Below, one piece after another: positions 25,351 through 34,473 of a DNA stretch of 64,000 nucleotides; positions within the stretch are counted from its first letter, which is position 1; every line of letters begins with the position of its first letter. The stretch is from positions 3,100,001 to 3,164,000 of the forward strand of contig NZ_JASGJD010000001.1 of NCBI RefSeq assembly GCF_047601505.1, read 5' to 3'. Both the position numbers and the translations under genes were made by a program. A model generated the notes under the pieces. The model had not been told where the DNA came from. It was given only the letters and a program-made list of their open reading frames with translations, and made no database searches. Origin of the DNA: Cloacibacterium sp047601505. GTDB lineage: Bacteria; Bacteroidota; Bacteroidia; Flavobacteriales; Weeksellaceae.

Positions 25351-25382
25351 ACATAAAAAAAGCGGACAAATGCCCGCTTTTT
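25351..25382 (-). terminator. Terminator of the proline dehydrogenase gene
   Basis: AAAAAGCGG (25357-25365) pairs with CCGCTTTTT (25374-25382), with an eight-base loop. On the minus strand TTATG follows a T run. Confidence 0.75.
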
Positions 25383-25401
25383 CATAAAATTATTTTGAAT
25401 C

Positions 25402-26574
25402 TTAATTTTCTCTTTTTCGTCTTTCCAATTCTTTTTTAAGAAGCGAAAGTTCTCTACCGGTTTGTCCGGCAACTGATGTATTTTCTTGTGCTCTTCTGGT
25501 AAGATAAGGCACTACGTCTTTTACAGGACCGTAAGGAAGATATTTTGCAGCGTTGTATTTGTTTTCGCCAAGGTAATAAGTGATATTGTCGCTCATTCCG
25601 TAGAGTTGTCCGAAGTGTAATCTTTCGTCATCGTGAGCTAAGCCAAGAACTTTCATCTTATCGAGAGCTAATTCTGTAGATTTTTCGTTGTGTGTACCAA
25701 AAAATGCCGAAATTCTATCTAAATGATTCATCACAAAATCTATAGCAGCATTATAATTATCATCTGTAGCTTCTTTTGTAGGTTGTATTGGGTCTGGATA
25801 TTTCATTTCGAGAGCTCTTTCACGCTCTTTTTCCATGTAAGCGCCACGTACAAATTTGTATCCTAAGAAATAATTTTTAGAAATTGCTCTTTCTAAATCT
25901 GCTTGTAAATATTCTATTCTACCCGTTCTATACATTTGAATAGTATTCCAAATAATGGCTTTTTCTTTGTTGTATTTTTCCATCATTTCGTTTACCAAAT
26001 CATCTACAGCACCTTGCATCCAAGTTTCTTCGGCATCTATCATTAAGATTACATTTTTTTCGAAAGCCATCTGACAAACTTCTTCGTAGCGAGTTCTCAC
26101 TCTTTGCCATTCTTCTTTTTCTGATGCTGTAAGCTCTTTCCCTGCGGTTACTTCTGTATATAAATCTAATCTTCCAAAACCTGTTGCTTTAAAAACCACA
26201 AAAGGAATTGCAGGATTTCCAATTGCAAAAATGATATTTTCTTTAATTTCTTTACAAGTAAGGTCAAAAGCAGCTTCTTCTTCTTTACCTTCTATTGCAT
26301 AATCAAAAATACTTCCAATATGATGGGTGTACATTTGCTGCACCACTTTCATGCTCTGTTCACGAGTTTCGCCACCACAAAATTGTTCGAACAAAGTAGT
26401 TTTTACAATTCCTTCTACCAAAGGAAAATTATTTTTTATGGTAAAATTGAGCGCATTAATTCCTAAATTAGTAAGGTTGGGATGTTGGATAGCAGTAAAC
26501 ATCCATTTCGCTTTTTCTAGTTGAGCAGAACTTCTATCTGCAAAAGCAATCTTAGTATCGTTGAATATAGACAT
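25402..26574 (-). CDS. Proline dehydrogenase
   Basis: 390 residues from the ATG at 26574 (MSIFNDTKIAFADRS). An in-frame ATG at 26595 would add seven residues overlapping the -7 box. Monofunctional FAD-dependent enzyme that oxidises proline to pyrroline-5-carboxylate; it lacks the aldehyde dehydrogenase half of PutA. TIM-barrel motifs include VILMIDAEETWMQGAVDDL, NTIQMYRTG, KFVRGAYMEKER and FGTHNEKSTELALDK, and the substrate-binding Arg pair is in PYLTRRAQEN near the end. The partner P5C dehydrogenase is not adjacent. Minus-strand TAAATTTG at 26600-26593 is a likely -7 box, about 20 bp upstream. Confidence 0.9.
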   Translation of the reverse strand: MSIFNDTKIAFADRSSAQLEKAKWMFTAIQHPNLTNLGINALNFTIKNNFPLVEGIVKTTLFEQFCGGETREQSMKVVQQMYTHHIGSIFDYAIEGKEEEAAFDLTCKEIKENIIFAIGNPAIPFVVFKATGFGRLDLYTEVTAGKELTASEKEEWQRVRTRYEEVCQMAFEKNVILMIDAEETWMQGAVDDLVNEMMEKYNKEKAIIWNTIQMYRTGRIEYLQADLERAISKNYFLGYKFVRGAYMEKERERALEMKYPDPIQPTKEATDDNYNAAIDFVMNHLDRISAFFGTHNEKSTELALDKMKVLGLAHDDERLHFGQLYGMSDNITYYLGENKYNAAKYLPYGPVKDVVPYLTRRAQENTSVAGQTGRELSLLKKELERRKREN

Positions 26575-26785
26575 AGTATTAATTTGACCCAACAAATTTA
26601 ATGATTGAAGAAAGAATAAAAAAATTAATTAGAATAAAATAAAAAATATTTTCACAGAAACAAACCCCCTAAAAATAAATGTAAAACCAAACAAAACACA
26701 ATAAAAACAAGAAATCAATAAAAAAAACAAGGGTTTTATTGAAAAAAAATCAATAATTTTACTTAAACTTTAAAAACCTACCACT

Positions 26786-29206
26786 ATGAGAGTAAGAAAA
26801 ATTACAATTGGAACTTTATTTTTTTGTGTGATTTTTACATACGCGCAACAAGATACTATCAAAGCTGAAAAAAAAATAGAAGACGTACTACTTACAGGCT
26901 CTCGAAATAAAAAAAGAACAGTTGTAAATTCTGCTGTTCCAGTAGATGTTATAGAAGTAAAACAAGTAAGCCAAACCACAGGACAAGTAGAAGTAAATCA
27001 ACTTTTGCAGTTCTCTGCACCATCATTTAATTCTAACAAACAATCTGGTTCTGATGGAGCAGATGCAGTAGACCCTGCTACTTTGAGAGGATTAGGTCCA
27101 GACCAAACCTTACTTTTATTAAACGGTAAAAGATACCACCAATCTTCTTTAGTAAATCTTTTCGGAACTAGAGGTAGAGGAAACACTGGTTCTGACCTTA
27201 ACACCATTCCCGTTACCGCGATAAAGAAAATAGAAGTTTTACGAGATGGTGCTTCCGCTCAATATGGCTCTGATGCAATAGCCGGTGTAATAAATATTAT
27301 ATTAAACGACAGAAAAGAAGGTACAGAAGCTACCGCATTTTATGGATTAAATGTCTTTAAAAGCCCTGGAAACAAAGATGTAGTTTCTGATAAAAAATTA
27401 GACGGTAATATATTAGACTTAGGAATTAATACTGGTTTTGCCCTTGGTAAAAAAGGAGGTTTTATGAACCTTAGTTTAGATTTTGTAAATAAAGAATACG
27501 CTATAAGAAACGCAAATCCAGATAAATACGACGCTCCAAGGCAACGTTTTGGAGATGCCGCAGCAAAAAACATGTATGTTTTCTTAAATTCTGAAATTCC
27601 TCTTTCTGATAATTTGAAATTTTATAACAACTCTGGCTTCTCTTACAGAAATACCAAAGCTTACGCTTGGACGAGAAGCGCTGATTCTGACGGAAATATT
27701 ATTTCCGTCTATCCAAATGGCTTCAATCCTATTCAAAATACCAAAATTTCGGATTTTACGTTTAATAATGGTTTAAAATTTAAAGTAGCAGATTGGGATA
27801 TAGATTTTTATAACGCATTAGGCAACAACAATTTTCATTATGACATCAAAAACACCATTAATGCAACTTTAGGAGCTAACTCACCAACAACATTTAATGC
27901 AGGAGGACATTCTTTGCTACAAAACACAACAGGATTTAATGCTACCAAAAATTTTAATTTTTTAGAAGGATTAAATATTGCATTTGGTTCTGAATTTAGA
28001 TACGAAAAATTCAATATTAATAAAGGAGAAGAAGCTTCTTATGCCTCTTATGACATCAACGGAAATATAGTAACCGCTTCAACCCCAGAAAGTTTATACG
28101 TTACCAATCCCGACACAGGAAATGTAAGACCTGGAGGCTCGCAAGGCTTCCCTGGTTATTCTGAAAACGTTGGAAAAAGCAGAAATAACTTTGCAGCTTA
28201 CATAGATTCTGAATTAGACGTAACAAAAAATTGGATGATTTCTGGCGCTGTTCGATTTGAAAACTACAGTGACTTTGGAAGCACACTTAACGGTAAATTC
28301 GCAACCAGATATGCTATAACACCACAATTTGCTCTTAGAGGCTCTATTTCTACAGGTTTTAGAGCTCCATCACTTGTTCAAAAATATTATAGTTTAAAAT
28401 TCACCAACTTCCAAGGAGGCAATTTAGTAACAATACAACTAGGTTCTAACGATAGTGATTTAGCAAAAACCGCTGGAATTCCACAATTAAACGAAGAAAA
28501 ATCTGTAAACGGAAGTGCTGGATTTACCTACAATACAGGTAAATTTACCGCAACCGTTGATGGTTACTATGTTAAAGTAAAAGACAGAATTGTATTAACA
28601 GGATATTTTACCAATACAGAAATTCCAAACTTACCAAGTGATGTAGAGCAAGCTCAATTTTTCGCAAATGCTTTAGACACAAGCACAAAAGGAATAGATG
28701 TAATCTTAAATTACTCCGAAAACATTGGAGCGGGAAAACTAAACGTTACTCTCGCAGGAAATTATAACGAAATGAAAATTTCTAAAATTAACACACCATC
28801 TTCTTTAGCAGGTTTAGAAAGCATTTTCTTAAGCGAAAGAGAAAAAGCATTTATCCTAGCTTCTGCACCAAAAACTAAATTCAATTTGAATTTGAATTAC
28901 AAAATCAATAAACTAACAACCAATCTACAATTGGTAAGATTCGACAAGATAAGACTTATTGGCTACGGCGGCGATACAGATTACCAAGATTACGGCGCAA
29001 AAGTAACCACAGATTTGTCTTTTGGTTATGAATTTTCAAATAAATTCTCTTGGGTTTTAGGTGGTAAAAATATTTTCAATAGATATCCTACACTTCAATA
29101 CGCGCATGTTTCAGACGGAAACACAGAATCTGGAGGTATTTTTGACCCCGTTCAAATGGGATTTTCGGGAAGACAAGTTTATACCATGATTACTTATAAT
29201 TTCTAA
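26786..29206 (+). CDS. TonB-dependent outer-membrane receptor
   Basis: 806 residues: signal peptide MRVRKITIGTLFFCVIFTYA, then QQDTIK. A plug domain (about 30-170) contains VPVDVIE, TLRGLGPDQTLLLLNGKRYH and the plug end IEVLRDGASAQYGSDAIAGVINI. A 22-strand barrel follows, with ARYAITPQFALRGSISTGFRAPSL and the C-terminal strand RQVYTMITYNF. There is no SusC-type carboxypeptidase-like N-terminal domain, so this is a classic receptor for a siderophore, cobalamin or another small ligand. The ligand cannot be read from sequence; no SusD, iron or B12 gene is adjacent. Single gene with a terminator. No full TAnnTTTG match is seen in the 190 bp divergent region. Confidence 0.93.
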   Translation: MRVRKITIGTLFFCVIFTYAQQDTIKAEKKIEDVLLTGSRNKKRTVVNSAVPVDVIEVKQVSQTTGQVEVNQLLQFSAPSFNSNKQSGSDGADAVDPATLRGLGPDQTLLLLNGKRYHQSSLVNLFGTRGRGNTGSDLNTIPVTAIKKIEVLRDGASAQYGSDAIAGVINIILNDRKEGTEATAFYGLNVFKSPGNKDVVSDKKLDGNILDLGINTGFALGKKGGFMNLSLDFVNKEYAIRNANPDKYDAPRQRFGDAAAKNMYVFLNSEIPLSDNLKFYNNSGFSYRNTKAYAWTRSADSDGNIISVYPNGFNPIQNTKISDFTFNNGLKFKVADWDIDFYNALGNNNFHYDIKNTINATLGANSPTTFNAGGHSLLQNTTGFNATKNFNFLEGLNIAFGSEFRYEKFNINKGEEASYASYDINGNIVTASTPESLYVTNPDTGNVRPGGSQGFPGYSENVGKSRNNFAAYIDSELDVTKNWMISGAVRFENYSDFGSTLNGKFATRYAITPQFALRGSISTGFRAPSLVQKYYSLKFTNFQGGNLVTIQLGSNDSDLAKTAGIPQLNEEKSVNGSAGFTYNTGKFTATVDGYYVKVKDRIVLTGYFTNTEIPNLPSDVEQAQFFANALDTSTKGIDVILNYSENIGAGKLNVTLAGNYNEMKISKINTPSSLAGLESIFLSEREKAFILASAPKTKFNLNLNYKINKLTTNLQLVRFDKIRLIGYGGDTDYQDYGAKVTTDLSFGYEFSNKFSWVLGGKNIFNRYPTLQYAHVSDGNTESGGIFDPVQMGFSGRQVYTMITYNF

Positions 29207-29233
29207 TTTTTCTTAATCAATAACAAAAATCAC

Positions 29234-29257
29234 AGCACACCAAGTTTATGGTGTGCT
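29234..29257 (+). terminator. Terminator of the TonB receptor gene
   Basis: AGCACACCA/TGGTGTGCT, a perfect 9-bp stem with a six-base loop, followed by a TTATTATTATTATTTTT tract. Confidence 0.85.
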
Positions 29258-29267
29258 TTATTATTAT

Positions 29268-29275
29268 TATTTTTG
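29268..29275 (+). promoter_or_regulatory. Predicted -7 box of aroB inside the terminator T tract
   Basis: TATTTTTG followed by C lies 16 bp before the aroB ATG. The expected -33 position falls inside the terminator stem and has only TTTA. Confidence 0.4.
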
Positions 29276-29291
29276 CTAAAATTTCATAGAA

Positions 29292-30335
29292 ATGATTTCA
29301 ATATTAGACCAAGAATTCAGTGCATTAAATCAATATATAGCAGAGCAAAATCCTAGTCAGATTTTTATTTTAGTAGACGAAAACACCCACGAAAATTGCT
29401 TACCAACCCTTCTAGCAAATTTAAAAACCGAAATTCCTTTCGAAATTATAGAAATAGAAGCCGGCGAAGATGCTAAAACCATTGCTACAGCTACTCAACT
29501 TTGGGAAATTTTAGCTGAATTTAAAGCAGACAGAAAATCTCTTCTTTTAAACTTAGGAGGCGGTGTAATTACAGATATGGGAGGTTTTGTAGCTTCAACG
29601 TATAAAAGAGGTATTAAATTCATCAACATCCCAACTACACTTTTGGCAATGTGCGACGCTTCAATTGGTGGAAAAACTGGCATAGACCATCAATATCTTA
29701 AAAATATAGTTGGAACTTTTGCTCATTCTGAACACATTTTAGTTTATCCAAATTTCCTAGAAACTTTAGCATTCATAGAACTAAGAAGTGGCTTTGCCGA
29801 AATGTTGAAACATGGACTTATCGCTTGCGAAAACCATTGGAACGAATTAATTGCTTTAGAAGAAATAACCGCCGAAAATGTAGCTCCACACATCGAAAAC
29901 AGTATGATGATTAAAGAAAATGTGGTTTTAAAAGATTTTAAAGAAGAAAATTTAAGAAAAATTCTCAATTTCGGGCATACAATTGGACACGCAGTAGAAA
30001 GTCTTTTCTTGAAAGCAGACAAAATCATTCCGCATGGTGAAGCCGTTGCGCTTGGGATGATTGCAGAAACGCATTTGGCTTTTTTAGAAAAACTAATTTC
30101 CGAGGAAACCGCCGAAGAAATCATCAAAAATATTAGAAGATTTTATCCTTATATCTCCATCAAAAATTTCAGTAACGAAGAAATTATCAACTTAATGATT
30201 AATGATAAGAAAAATAACCACGGTAAAATTAATTTTTCGTTATTAGAAGGCGTTGGTAAATGCAATTTTGATTACAAAGTAAGCGCAGAAAACATAGAAA
30301 AAAGTTTAGAATTTTATAGAAATCTAGAACAATAA
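29292..30335 (+). CDS. aroB: 3-dehydroquinate synthase
   Basis: 347 residues, a typical length. It converts DAHP to 3-dehydroquinate, the second step of the shikimate pathway, using NAD and a divalent metal. Motifs: NLGGGVITDMGGFVASTYKRG (NAD-binding glycine-rich loop), INIPTTLLAMCDASIGGKTG, and the metal ligands Glu in SGFAEMLKHG and His in NFGHTIGHAVE and IPHGEAVALGM. All are present. Cytoplasmic. It is a single gene closely following the TonB receptor terminator; no other aro gene is in the window. Confidence 0.96.
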   Translation: MISILDQEFSALNQYIAEQNPSQIFILVDENTHENCLPTLLANLKTEIPFEIIEIEAGEDAKTIATATQLWEILAEFKADRKSLLLNLGGGVITDMGGFVASTYKRGIKFINIPTTLLAMCDASIGGKTGIDHQYLKNIVGTFAHSEHILVYPNFLETLAFIELRSGFAEMLKHGLIACENHWNELIALEEITAENVAPHIENSMMIKENVVLKDFKEENLRKILNFGHTIGHAVESLFLKADKIIPHGEAVALGMIAETHLAFLEKLISEETAEEIIKNIRRFYPYISIKNFSNEEIINLMINDKKNNHGKINFSLLEGVGKCNFDYKVSAENIEKSLEFYRNLEQ

Positions 30336-30682
30336 TATGAAGTTACAATAAAAATACACTTACAAACATAAAATTGAGAGCTTGGTAAATTGCCAAGCTC
30401 TTTTTTTATTTCTAAATAAAAAATCTTATAAAACTTTCGAAAAATAATATAAAGAAAAATAAACCGCACCAATGCAACTTTGCAACAGAAAATAATAAAA
30501 AACAATCACAATTAAGATTTTGAAACAATCGTAAAAAATTTTATAAGAACACCAAATCACAGAATTTGAAACTTTGCAAAAAACAAATTGGTGATTTAAA
30601 ATTAGAACAACAAAAAAATATTAAAAATTTAAAAATCAAAATTATGAAATCAAAGATTCAATCAAACAAAAGCAACAGAACA
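30336..30682 (+). other. 347-bp intergenic region between aroB and the first tandem barrel gene
   Basis: It holds the aroB terminator (30377-30407), then AT-rich sequence. An imperfect hairpin (ATCA..AATTTG / CAAATT..TGAT, 30556-30595) precedes the barrel gene. AACTTTGCAA occurs twice (about 30475 and 30571), but no full TAnnTTTG is seen. The frame of the next gene is open to 30566; that Lys/Asn-rich extension looks like leader. Confidence 0.45.
30377..30407 (+). terminator. Terminator of aroB
   Basis: AGAGCTTGG/CCAAGCTCT, a 9-bp stem with a seven-base loop, followed by six T. Confidence 0.85.
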
Positions 30683-31285
30683 ATGATGAAAAAATTGTTT
30701 TTAGGACTATCAATCGTAGCAAGTTCGTTTGCATTTTCGCAACAATTCGGTATTAAAGGAGGTATGAACGTTTCATCAATCTCGGATGATGGATATGACG
30801 ATACTAAATCTAAAGTAGGTTATTACGGAGGTGTTTTTGTAAACATCCCAGCTTCAGAATCTTTCAGCATTCAGCCAGAGGTAATCTATAACAACCTTGG
30901 TTCTGAAGTAAAAGGAACAGTTTTAGGAAATTCTTATTCTCAAAAACTCAACCTTAATTATATTACAGTTCCAGTAATGTTCCAATTCAAAGCAACACCA
31001 CAGTTTTACTTAGAAGCTGGTCCAGAATTTGGTTTCTTGGTAAGCGCAGACACCAAAACTACTTGGAACAACTCTACTTCTACAGCAGAATTAGACAAAG
31101 AAGATTATAACAATTTTAACCTTGGAGTTGGTTTAGGAGCTGGTTTTGATATTACTAAAAACTTCGGAATTAATGCAAGATATGTAGCTGGTTTCAGCGA
31201 TGTTACCAAACCTGCTTCAGACCCAAGCACAAATGCTAAAAACAAAAACAACACTTTTCATGTAGGTGTTAATTTCAAATTTTAA
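30683..31285 (+). CDS. Outer-membrane beta-barrel protein, first of a tandem pair
   Basis: 200 residues from the double ATG at 30683/30686. The signal peptide (MMKKLFLGLSIVASSFAFS, then QQFGIKGG) sets the start; in-frame ATGs at 30566 and 30644 would put 14-40 charged residues before it. The barrel has the same ordered motifs as the next gene: GIKGGMNVSSIS, KVGYYGGVFVNIP, FSIQPEVIYNNLG, LNYITVPVMFQFK, YLEAGPEFGFLVSA, FNLGVGLGAGFDI and the C-terminal FHVGVNFKF. This is the PorT-like 'outer membrane protein beta-barrel' family. Function is unknown. It ends in its own terminator, so the pair is not necessarily co-transcribed. Confidence 0.83.
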   Translation: MMKKLFLGLSIVASSFAFSQQFGIKGGMNVSSISDDGYDDTKSKVGYYGGVFVNIPASESFSIQPEVIYNNLGSEVKGTVLGNSYSQKLNLNYITVPVMFQFKATPQFYLEAGPEFGFLVSADTKTTWNNSTSTAELDKEDYNNFNLGVGLGAGFDITKNFGINARYVAGFSDVTKPASDPSTNAKNKNNTFHVGVNFKF

Positions 31286-31332
31286 TTAAAGAAATTATTG
31301 ACTCTCAATATTTAATTGGTTATTGGTTTTTT

Positions 31333-31363
31333 AAAGCTGAGCAATTTTCGCTCGGCTTTTTTT
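31333..31363 (+). terminator. Terminator of the first tandem barrel gene
   Basis: AAAGCTGAGC/GCTCGGCTTT, a 10-bp stem with one G-U pair and a seven-base loop, followed by T. Confidence 0.8.
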
Positions 31364-31467
31364 ATTTTTATACAATTGAAAATCAACAAACTAATAAAAC
31401 TCGAAAATATTTGGCATATAAATTGAAAACACCTCGTTGTTAAACAAATATTTAAAAAAATAAAATA

Positions 31468-32082
31468 ATGAGAAAAATATTTTTAGGATTAGGTATCGTA
31501 ATGAGCGGTTTTGCTTTTTCGCAACAATTTGGAATTAAAGCCGGATTAAATGTTTCCGACATCAATAACGGAGCTTCTGGCACAGATATGAAATCTAAAG
31601 CAGGAATTTATGCTGGTGTTACGGCTACATTCCCGGTTTCAGAAGAATTTAGCGTTCAACCCGAATTAATTTACAATCAATTGGGAGCCAAAACAGATTT
31701 GTATGATTTTGGTGGAATTATCGGCAACGTTTCTACCACTACAAAGTTAGATTACATTTCTTTGCCTATTATGTTACAGTATAATTTTCCGAGTAATTTT
31801 TACTTAGAATTAGGTCCAGAATTTAGCTACATGGTTTCTGCAAAACAAGGACTTAGCTCTTCCATTATTTCACCTTCTACAGACATCAATATGGATTATC
31901 TCAACAGATTTAACGTAGGAGCTGGTTTTGGAGCTGGCTTTAATTTGAACAAAAATTTTGGACTAAGTGCAAGATACACTTTAGGCTTAACAGGACTTGG
32001 GAAAAACGGAAATGTTACCGATTATTTCTTAGACAGCGCAAAAAACAACAATCTACAAGTTGGTGTAAACTTCAAATTTTAA
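31468..32082 (+). CDS. Outer-membrane beta-barrel protein, second of a tandem pair
   Basis: 204 residues: signal peptide MRKIFLGLGIVMSGFAFS, then QQFGIKAGLNVSDINNG. It shares almost every barrel strand with the upstream gene (SVQPELIYNQLGAKT, LDYISLPIMLQYN, YLELGPEFSYMVSAKQ, FNVGAGFGAGFNLNKNFGL, LQVGVNFKF). The loops differ in length and sequence, the pattern expected of a gene duplication followed by surface-loop divergence. Outer membrane; function unknown. A 12-bp bidirectional hairpin separates it from purF. Confidence 0.85.
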   Translation: MRKIFLGLGIVMSGFAFSQQFGIKAGLNVSDINNGASGTDMKSKAGIYAGVTATFPVSEEFSVQPELIYNQLGAKTDLYDFGGIIGNVSTTTKLDYISLPIMLQYNFPSNFYLELGPEFSYMVSAKQGLSSSIISPSTDINMDYLNRFNVGAGFGAGFNLNKNFGLSARYTLGLTGLGKNGNVTDYFLDSAKNNNLQVGVNFKF

Positions 32083-32122
32083 AAAATAAAAAACTCGGAA
32101 AGATTAGTTTTCCGAGTTTTTT
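32081..32122. terminator. Bidirectional terminator between the barrel gene and purF
   Basis: AAAACTCGGAAA (32090-32101) pairs with TTTCCGAGTTTT (32109-32120). There is a T run on both strands, so it can end both converging transcripts. Confidence 0.85.
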
Positions 32123-32125
32123 GTA

Positions 32126-33610
32126 TCAATTAAATAATTCGCTTTCTTTTGGTTTAGCAACAGGATATTTTTCTGTAAAACATCCAAAACAATGATTTTC
32201 TGAACCTAAAATTTTCGCTAAATTCGGCACACTCAGAAACTCTAAACTATCAACACCCAGATAATCTTTCAACTCTTCAATCGTCATATTAGCAGCAATT
32301 AAATCATCTTTTTTCGGAGTATCAATTCCTAGAAAACACGGTGCAATAATTGGCGGAGAAACACTTCTAAAATGAATTTCCTTAGCTCCACTATCTCTTA
32401 AAATTTTCACCAAACGTTTAGATGTAGTTCCCCTCACAATAGAATCATCAATAATCACTACAGATTTGCCTTTAATCTCAGAAATAATAGGATTTAGCTT
32501 TAAATTCACTACTCTTTCTCTCATATCTTGAGACGGAACAATAAAACTTCTGGCAATATATCTGTTTTTAATTAAAGCAGGTCTGAAGGGAATTCCCGAA
32601 GCTTTGGAAAAACCAATCGCCGCCGGAACACCAGAATCTGGAACGCCAATTACCAAATCTGCTTGTACTGGAGCTTGTTCCCAGATTTTTTCGCCAGATT
32701 TTTCTCTAATTTCGTGTACATTTATTCCTTCGAGTGTAGTATCGGGTCTTGCAAAATAAATATATTCGAAAGCACAGATTTTTCTTTCGCAATCGTTTTT
32801 CACCAAAAAGCTTCTTAAACCTTCTTCTGTATCGCTGGTATAAACAATTTCGCCTGGCAAAATATCTCTTACATATTGAGCTCCCACCGCATCTAGCGCA
32901 CAAGTTTCCGACGCACAAACAAAAGTTTTTTCGTCTATTGCTCCTAAAACCAAAGGTCTAATTCCGTTAAAATCTCTAAATGCAAAAAACTTATTTCTGG
33001 TTAGCCCAACCACCGAATAAGCTCCTTCAATTCTTTCCATGGTTGCTTTAATAGCACCTCTTAAACCTAAATCAAGATTTTTTTGAATTAATCTCAAAAT
33101 CACTTCAGAATCTGAAGTTGCTTTAAAAACTACTCCTTCAGCTTCTAATTCTGCCTTTAATTCTCCTGCATTGGTAAGATTACCGTTGTGCGCAATAGAA
33201 AGTATAATTTGGTCGTACTCATTTTTAGCAAAAAAAGGCTGAAAATTATAAGTTTTCTTATCTCCCGCAGTGGTGTATCTGGTATGTCCAATTACCGCAT
33301 TTCCAATTAAACTTTCAGGATTGGGAATGGTTTTAAAAACATCCAAAACAAGACCTTCGTCTTTTACGGTAAGAATTTTACCTTTAGAAGCTACAGAAAC
33401 CCCACAAGCTTCTTGTCCGCGATGTTGCAAAGCAAACAATCCGAACTGAGAAAGAGAGAATGTATCTACCTCATTATCAGAATACAATCCAAAAATGCCA
33501 CATTCTTCTTTCGGAGCATCTAAAAATTCTTCGTCTTGAGTTCTGAAAAGGTTTCTACCGTAGAATTCTTGTTTGAATTTTTCTTGATATGCTAATTTTA
33601 TATCTTTCAT
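32126..33610 (-). CDS. purF: Amidophosphoribosyltransferase (PurF)
   Basis: 494 residues. It makes phosphoribosylamine from PRPP and glutamine, the first step of purine synthesis. The glutaminase domain begins at Cys37 in EECGIFGLY, which would become the N-terminus after removal of a 36-residue propeptide. That is long compared with the 11 residues of the Bacillus subtilis enzyme; there is no ATG closer to Cys37. The PRPP loop VVIIDDSIVRGTTSKRL is intact. Four Cys expected to hold a 4Fe-4S cluster in the Bacillus type are present (CAFEYIYF, CFLGIDTP, CFGCFTEKY). Last gene of the minus-strand pur cluster (purB, purL, purC, purF). Confidence 0.96.
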   Translation of the reverse strand: MKDIKLAYQEKFKQEFYGRNLFRTQDEEFLDAPKEECGIFGLYSDNEVDTFSLSQFGLFALQHRGQEACGVSVASKGKILTVKDEGLVLDVFKTIPNPESLIGNAVIGHTRYTTAGDKKTYNFQPFFAKNEYDQIILSIAHNGNLTNAGELKAELEAEGVVFKATSDSEVILRLIQKNLDLGLRGAIKATMERIEGAYSVVGLTRNKFFAFRDFNGIRPLVLGAIDEKTFVCASETCALDAVGAQYVRDILPGEIVYTSDTEEGLRSFLVKNDCERKICAFEYIYFARPDTTLEGINVHEIREKSGEKIWEQAPVQADLVIGVPDSGVPAAIGFSKASGIPFRPALIKNRYIARSFIVPSQDMRERVVNLKLNPIISEIKGKSVVIIDDSIVRGTTSKRLVKILRDSGAKEIHFRSVSPPIIAPCFLGIDTPKKDDLIAANMTIEELKDYLGVDSLEFLSVPNLAKILGSENHCFGCFTEKYPVAKPKESELFN

Positions 33611-33660
33611 TTAAACTTTTATTAAATATAATAGAGCTTCACCCTATTCTTTATTAAGTC

Positions 33661-33680
33661 GCCACTTCGTGGCTTTTTTT
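33661..33680 (+). terminator. Plus-oriented hairpin between purC and purF
   Basis: GCCAC-ttc-GTGGC followed by seven T on the plus strand. Both neighbouring genes run on the minus strand, where no T run follows the stem. If functional, it would stop antisense transcripts from entering purC. Confidence 0.45.
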
Positions 33681-33686
33681 GAAAAA

Positions 33687-34406
33687 TTACTTCCCTAATG
33701 CTTTTTTCAATCTTTCGAAAATTTCTACGTAAGCTTCGGTAACTTCTCCCAAATCACGTCTGAATCTATCTTTATCTAATTTTTTCATCGTGTCTTTGTC
33801 CCAAAGTCTGCAAGTATCTGGAGAAATTTCGTCTGCCAAAATAATTTTTCCGTCAGAAGTTTTTCCTAATTCTATTTTAAAATCTACCAAAATAATGTTC
33901 ATTTTATCAAACAATTCTTTCAATAGTTCATTAATTTTATCTGTAAGCGCATACATTTCGTCCAGCTCTGGCTTGGTAGCAGCTCCAAGGAAAATTGCGT
34001 GATAATCATTAATCAAAGGATCTCCCAATTCGTCTTTTTTGTAGCAAATATCAAAAATAGTAACAGGAGATTTAATGCCTTCTTCTACGCCTAATCTTTG
34101 TGCCATACTTCCTGCAGCGTAGTTCCTCACCACCATTTCTAGAGGAATAATACTCACTTTTTTCACCAATTGTTCTCTTTCATTCAATTGTTTGATGAAA
34201 TGTGTAGGAATTCCTTTTTCTTGAAGATATTCAAAAATAAGCGTTGTAATAGCGTTATTCATTTCTCCTTTCAAATCGAAGCTTCCACGTTTTTGTGCAT
34301 TAAAAGCAGTAGCATCATCTTTGAATCTTACAATTACTTCATCTGCAACTTCTGTTGCGAAAACTTGTTTTGCTTTTCCTTCGTAAAGCATTTCACCTTT
34401 AGTCAT
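33687..34406 (-). CDS. purC: Phosphoribosylaminoimidazole-succinocarboxamide synthase
   Basis: 239 residues, the bacterial PurC length. It ligates aspartate to CAIR with ATP to give SAICAR. Motifs: LYEGKAKQVFAT at the N-terminus (ATP-binding GKAK), FKDDATAFNAQKRGS, IPLEMVVRNYAAGSM, VDFKIELGKTSDGKIILADEISPDTCRLWD (the most conserved block), then a C-terminal helix. No missing residue noticed. It lies 67 bp after the purL glutaminase frame and 76 bp before purF on the same strand, so it is in the pur operon. Confidence 0.97.
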   Translation of the reverse strand: MTKGEMLYEGKAKQVFATEVADEVIVRFKDDATAFNAQKRGSFDLKGEMNNAITTLIFEYLQEKGIPTHFIKQLNEREQLVKKVSIIPLEMVVRNYAAGSMAQRLGVEEGIKSPVTIFDICYKKDELGDPLINDYHAIFLGAATKPELDEMYALTDKINELLKELFDKMNIILVDFKIELGKTSDGKIILADEISPDTCRLWDKDTMKKLDKDRFRRDLGEVTEAYVEIFERLKKALGK

Positions 34407-34473
34407 TTTATTGAGATTTTTATTTTTAAACTGATTTATTTGTATGAATTCTTAATTTTTGAAATTTTAATTC

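Noticed and set aside
26786..29206. SusC-type glycan receptor
   Set aside because: The N-terminal carboxypeptidase-like domain is missing and no susD gene follows; this is a classical TonB receptor.
30566..30682. Longer N-terminus of the first tandem barrel protein
   Set aside because: It would place up to 39 Lys/Asn-rich residues before a complete signal peptide. Translation is read from the double ATG at 30683/30686.
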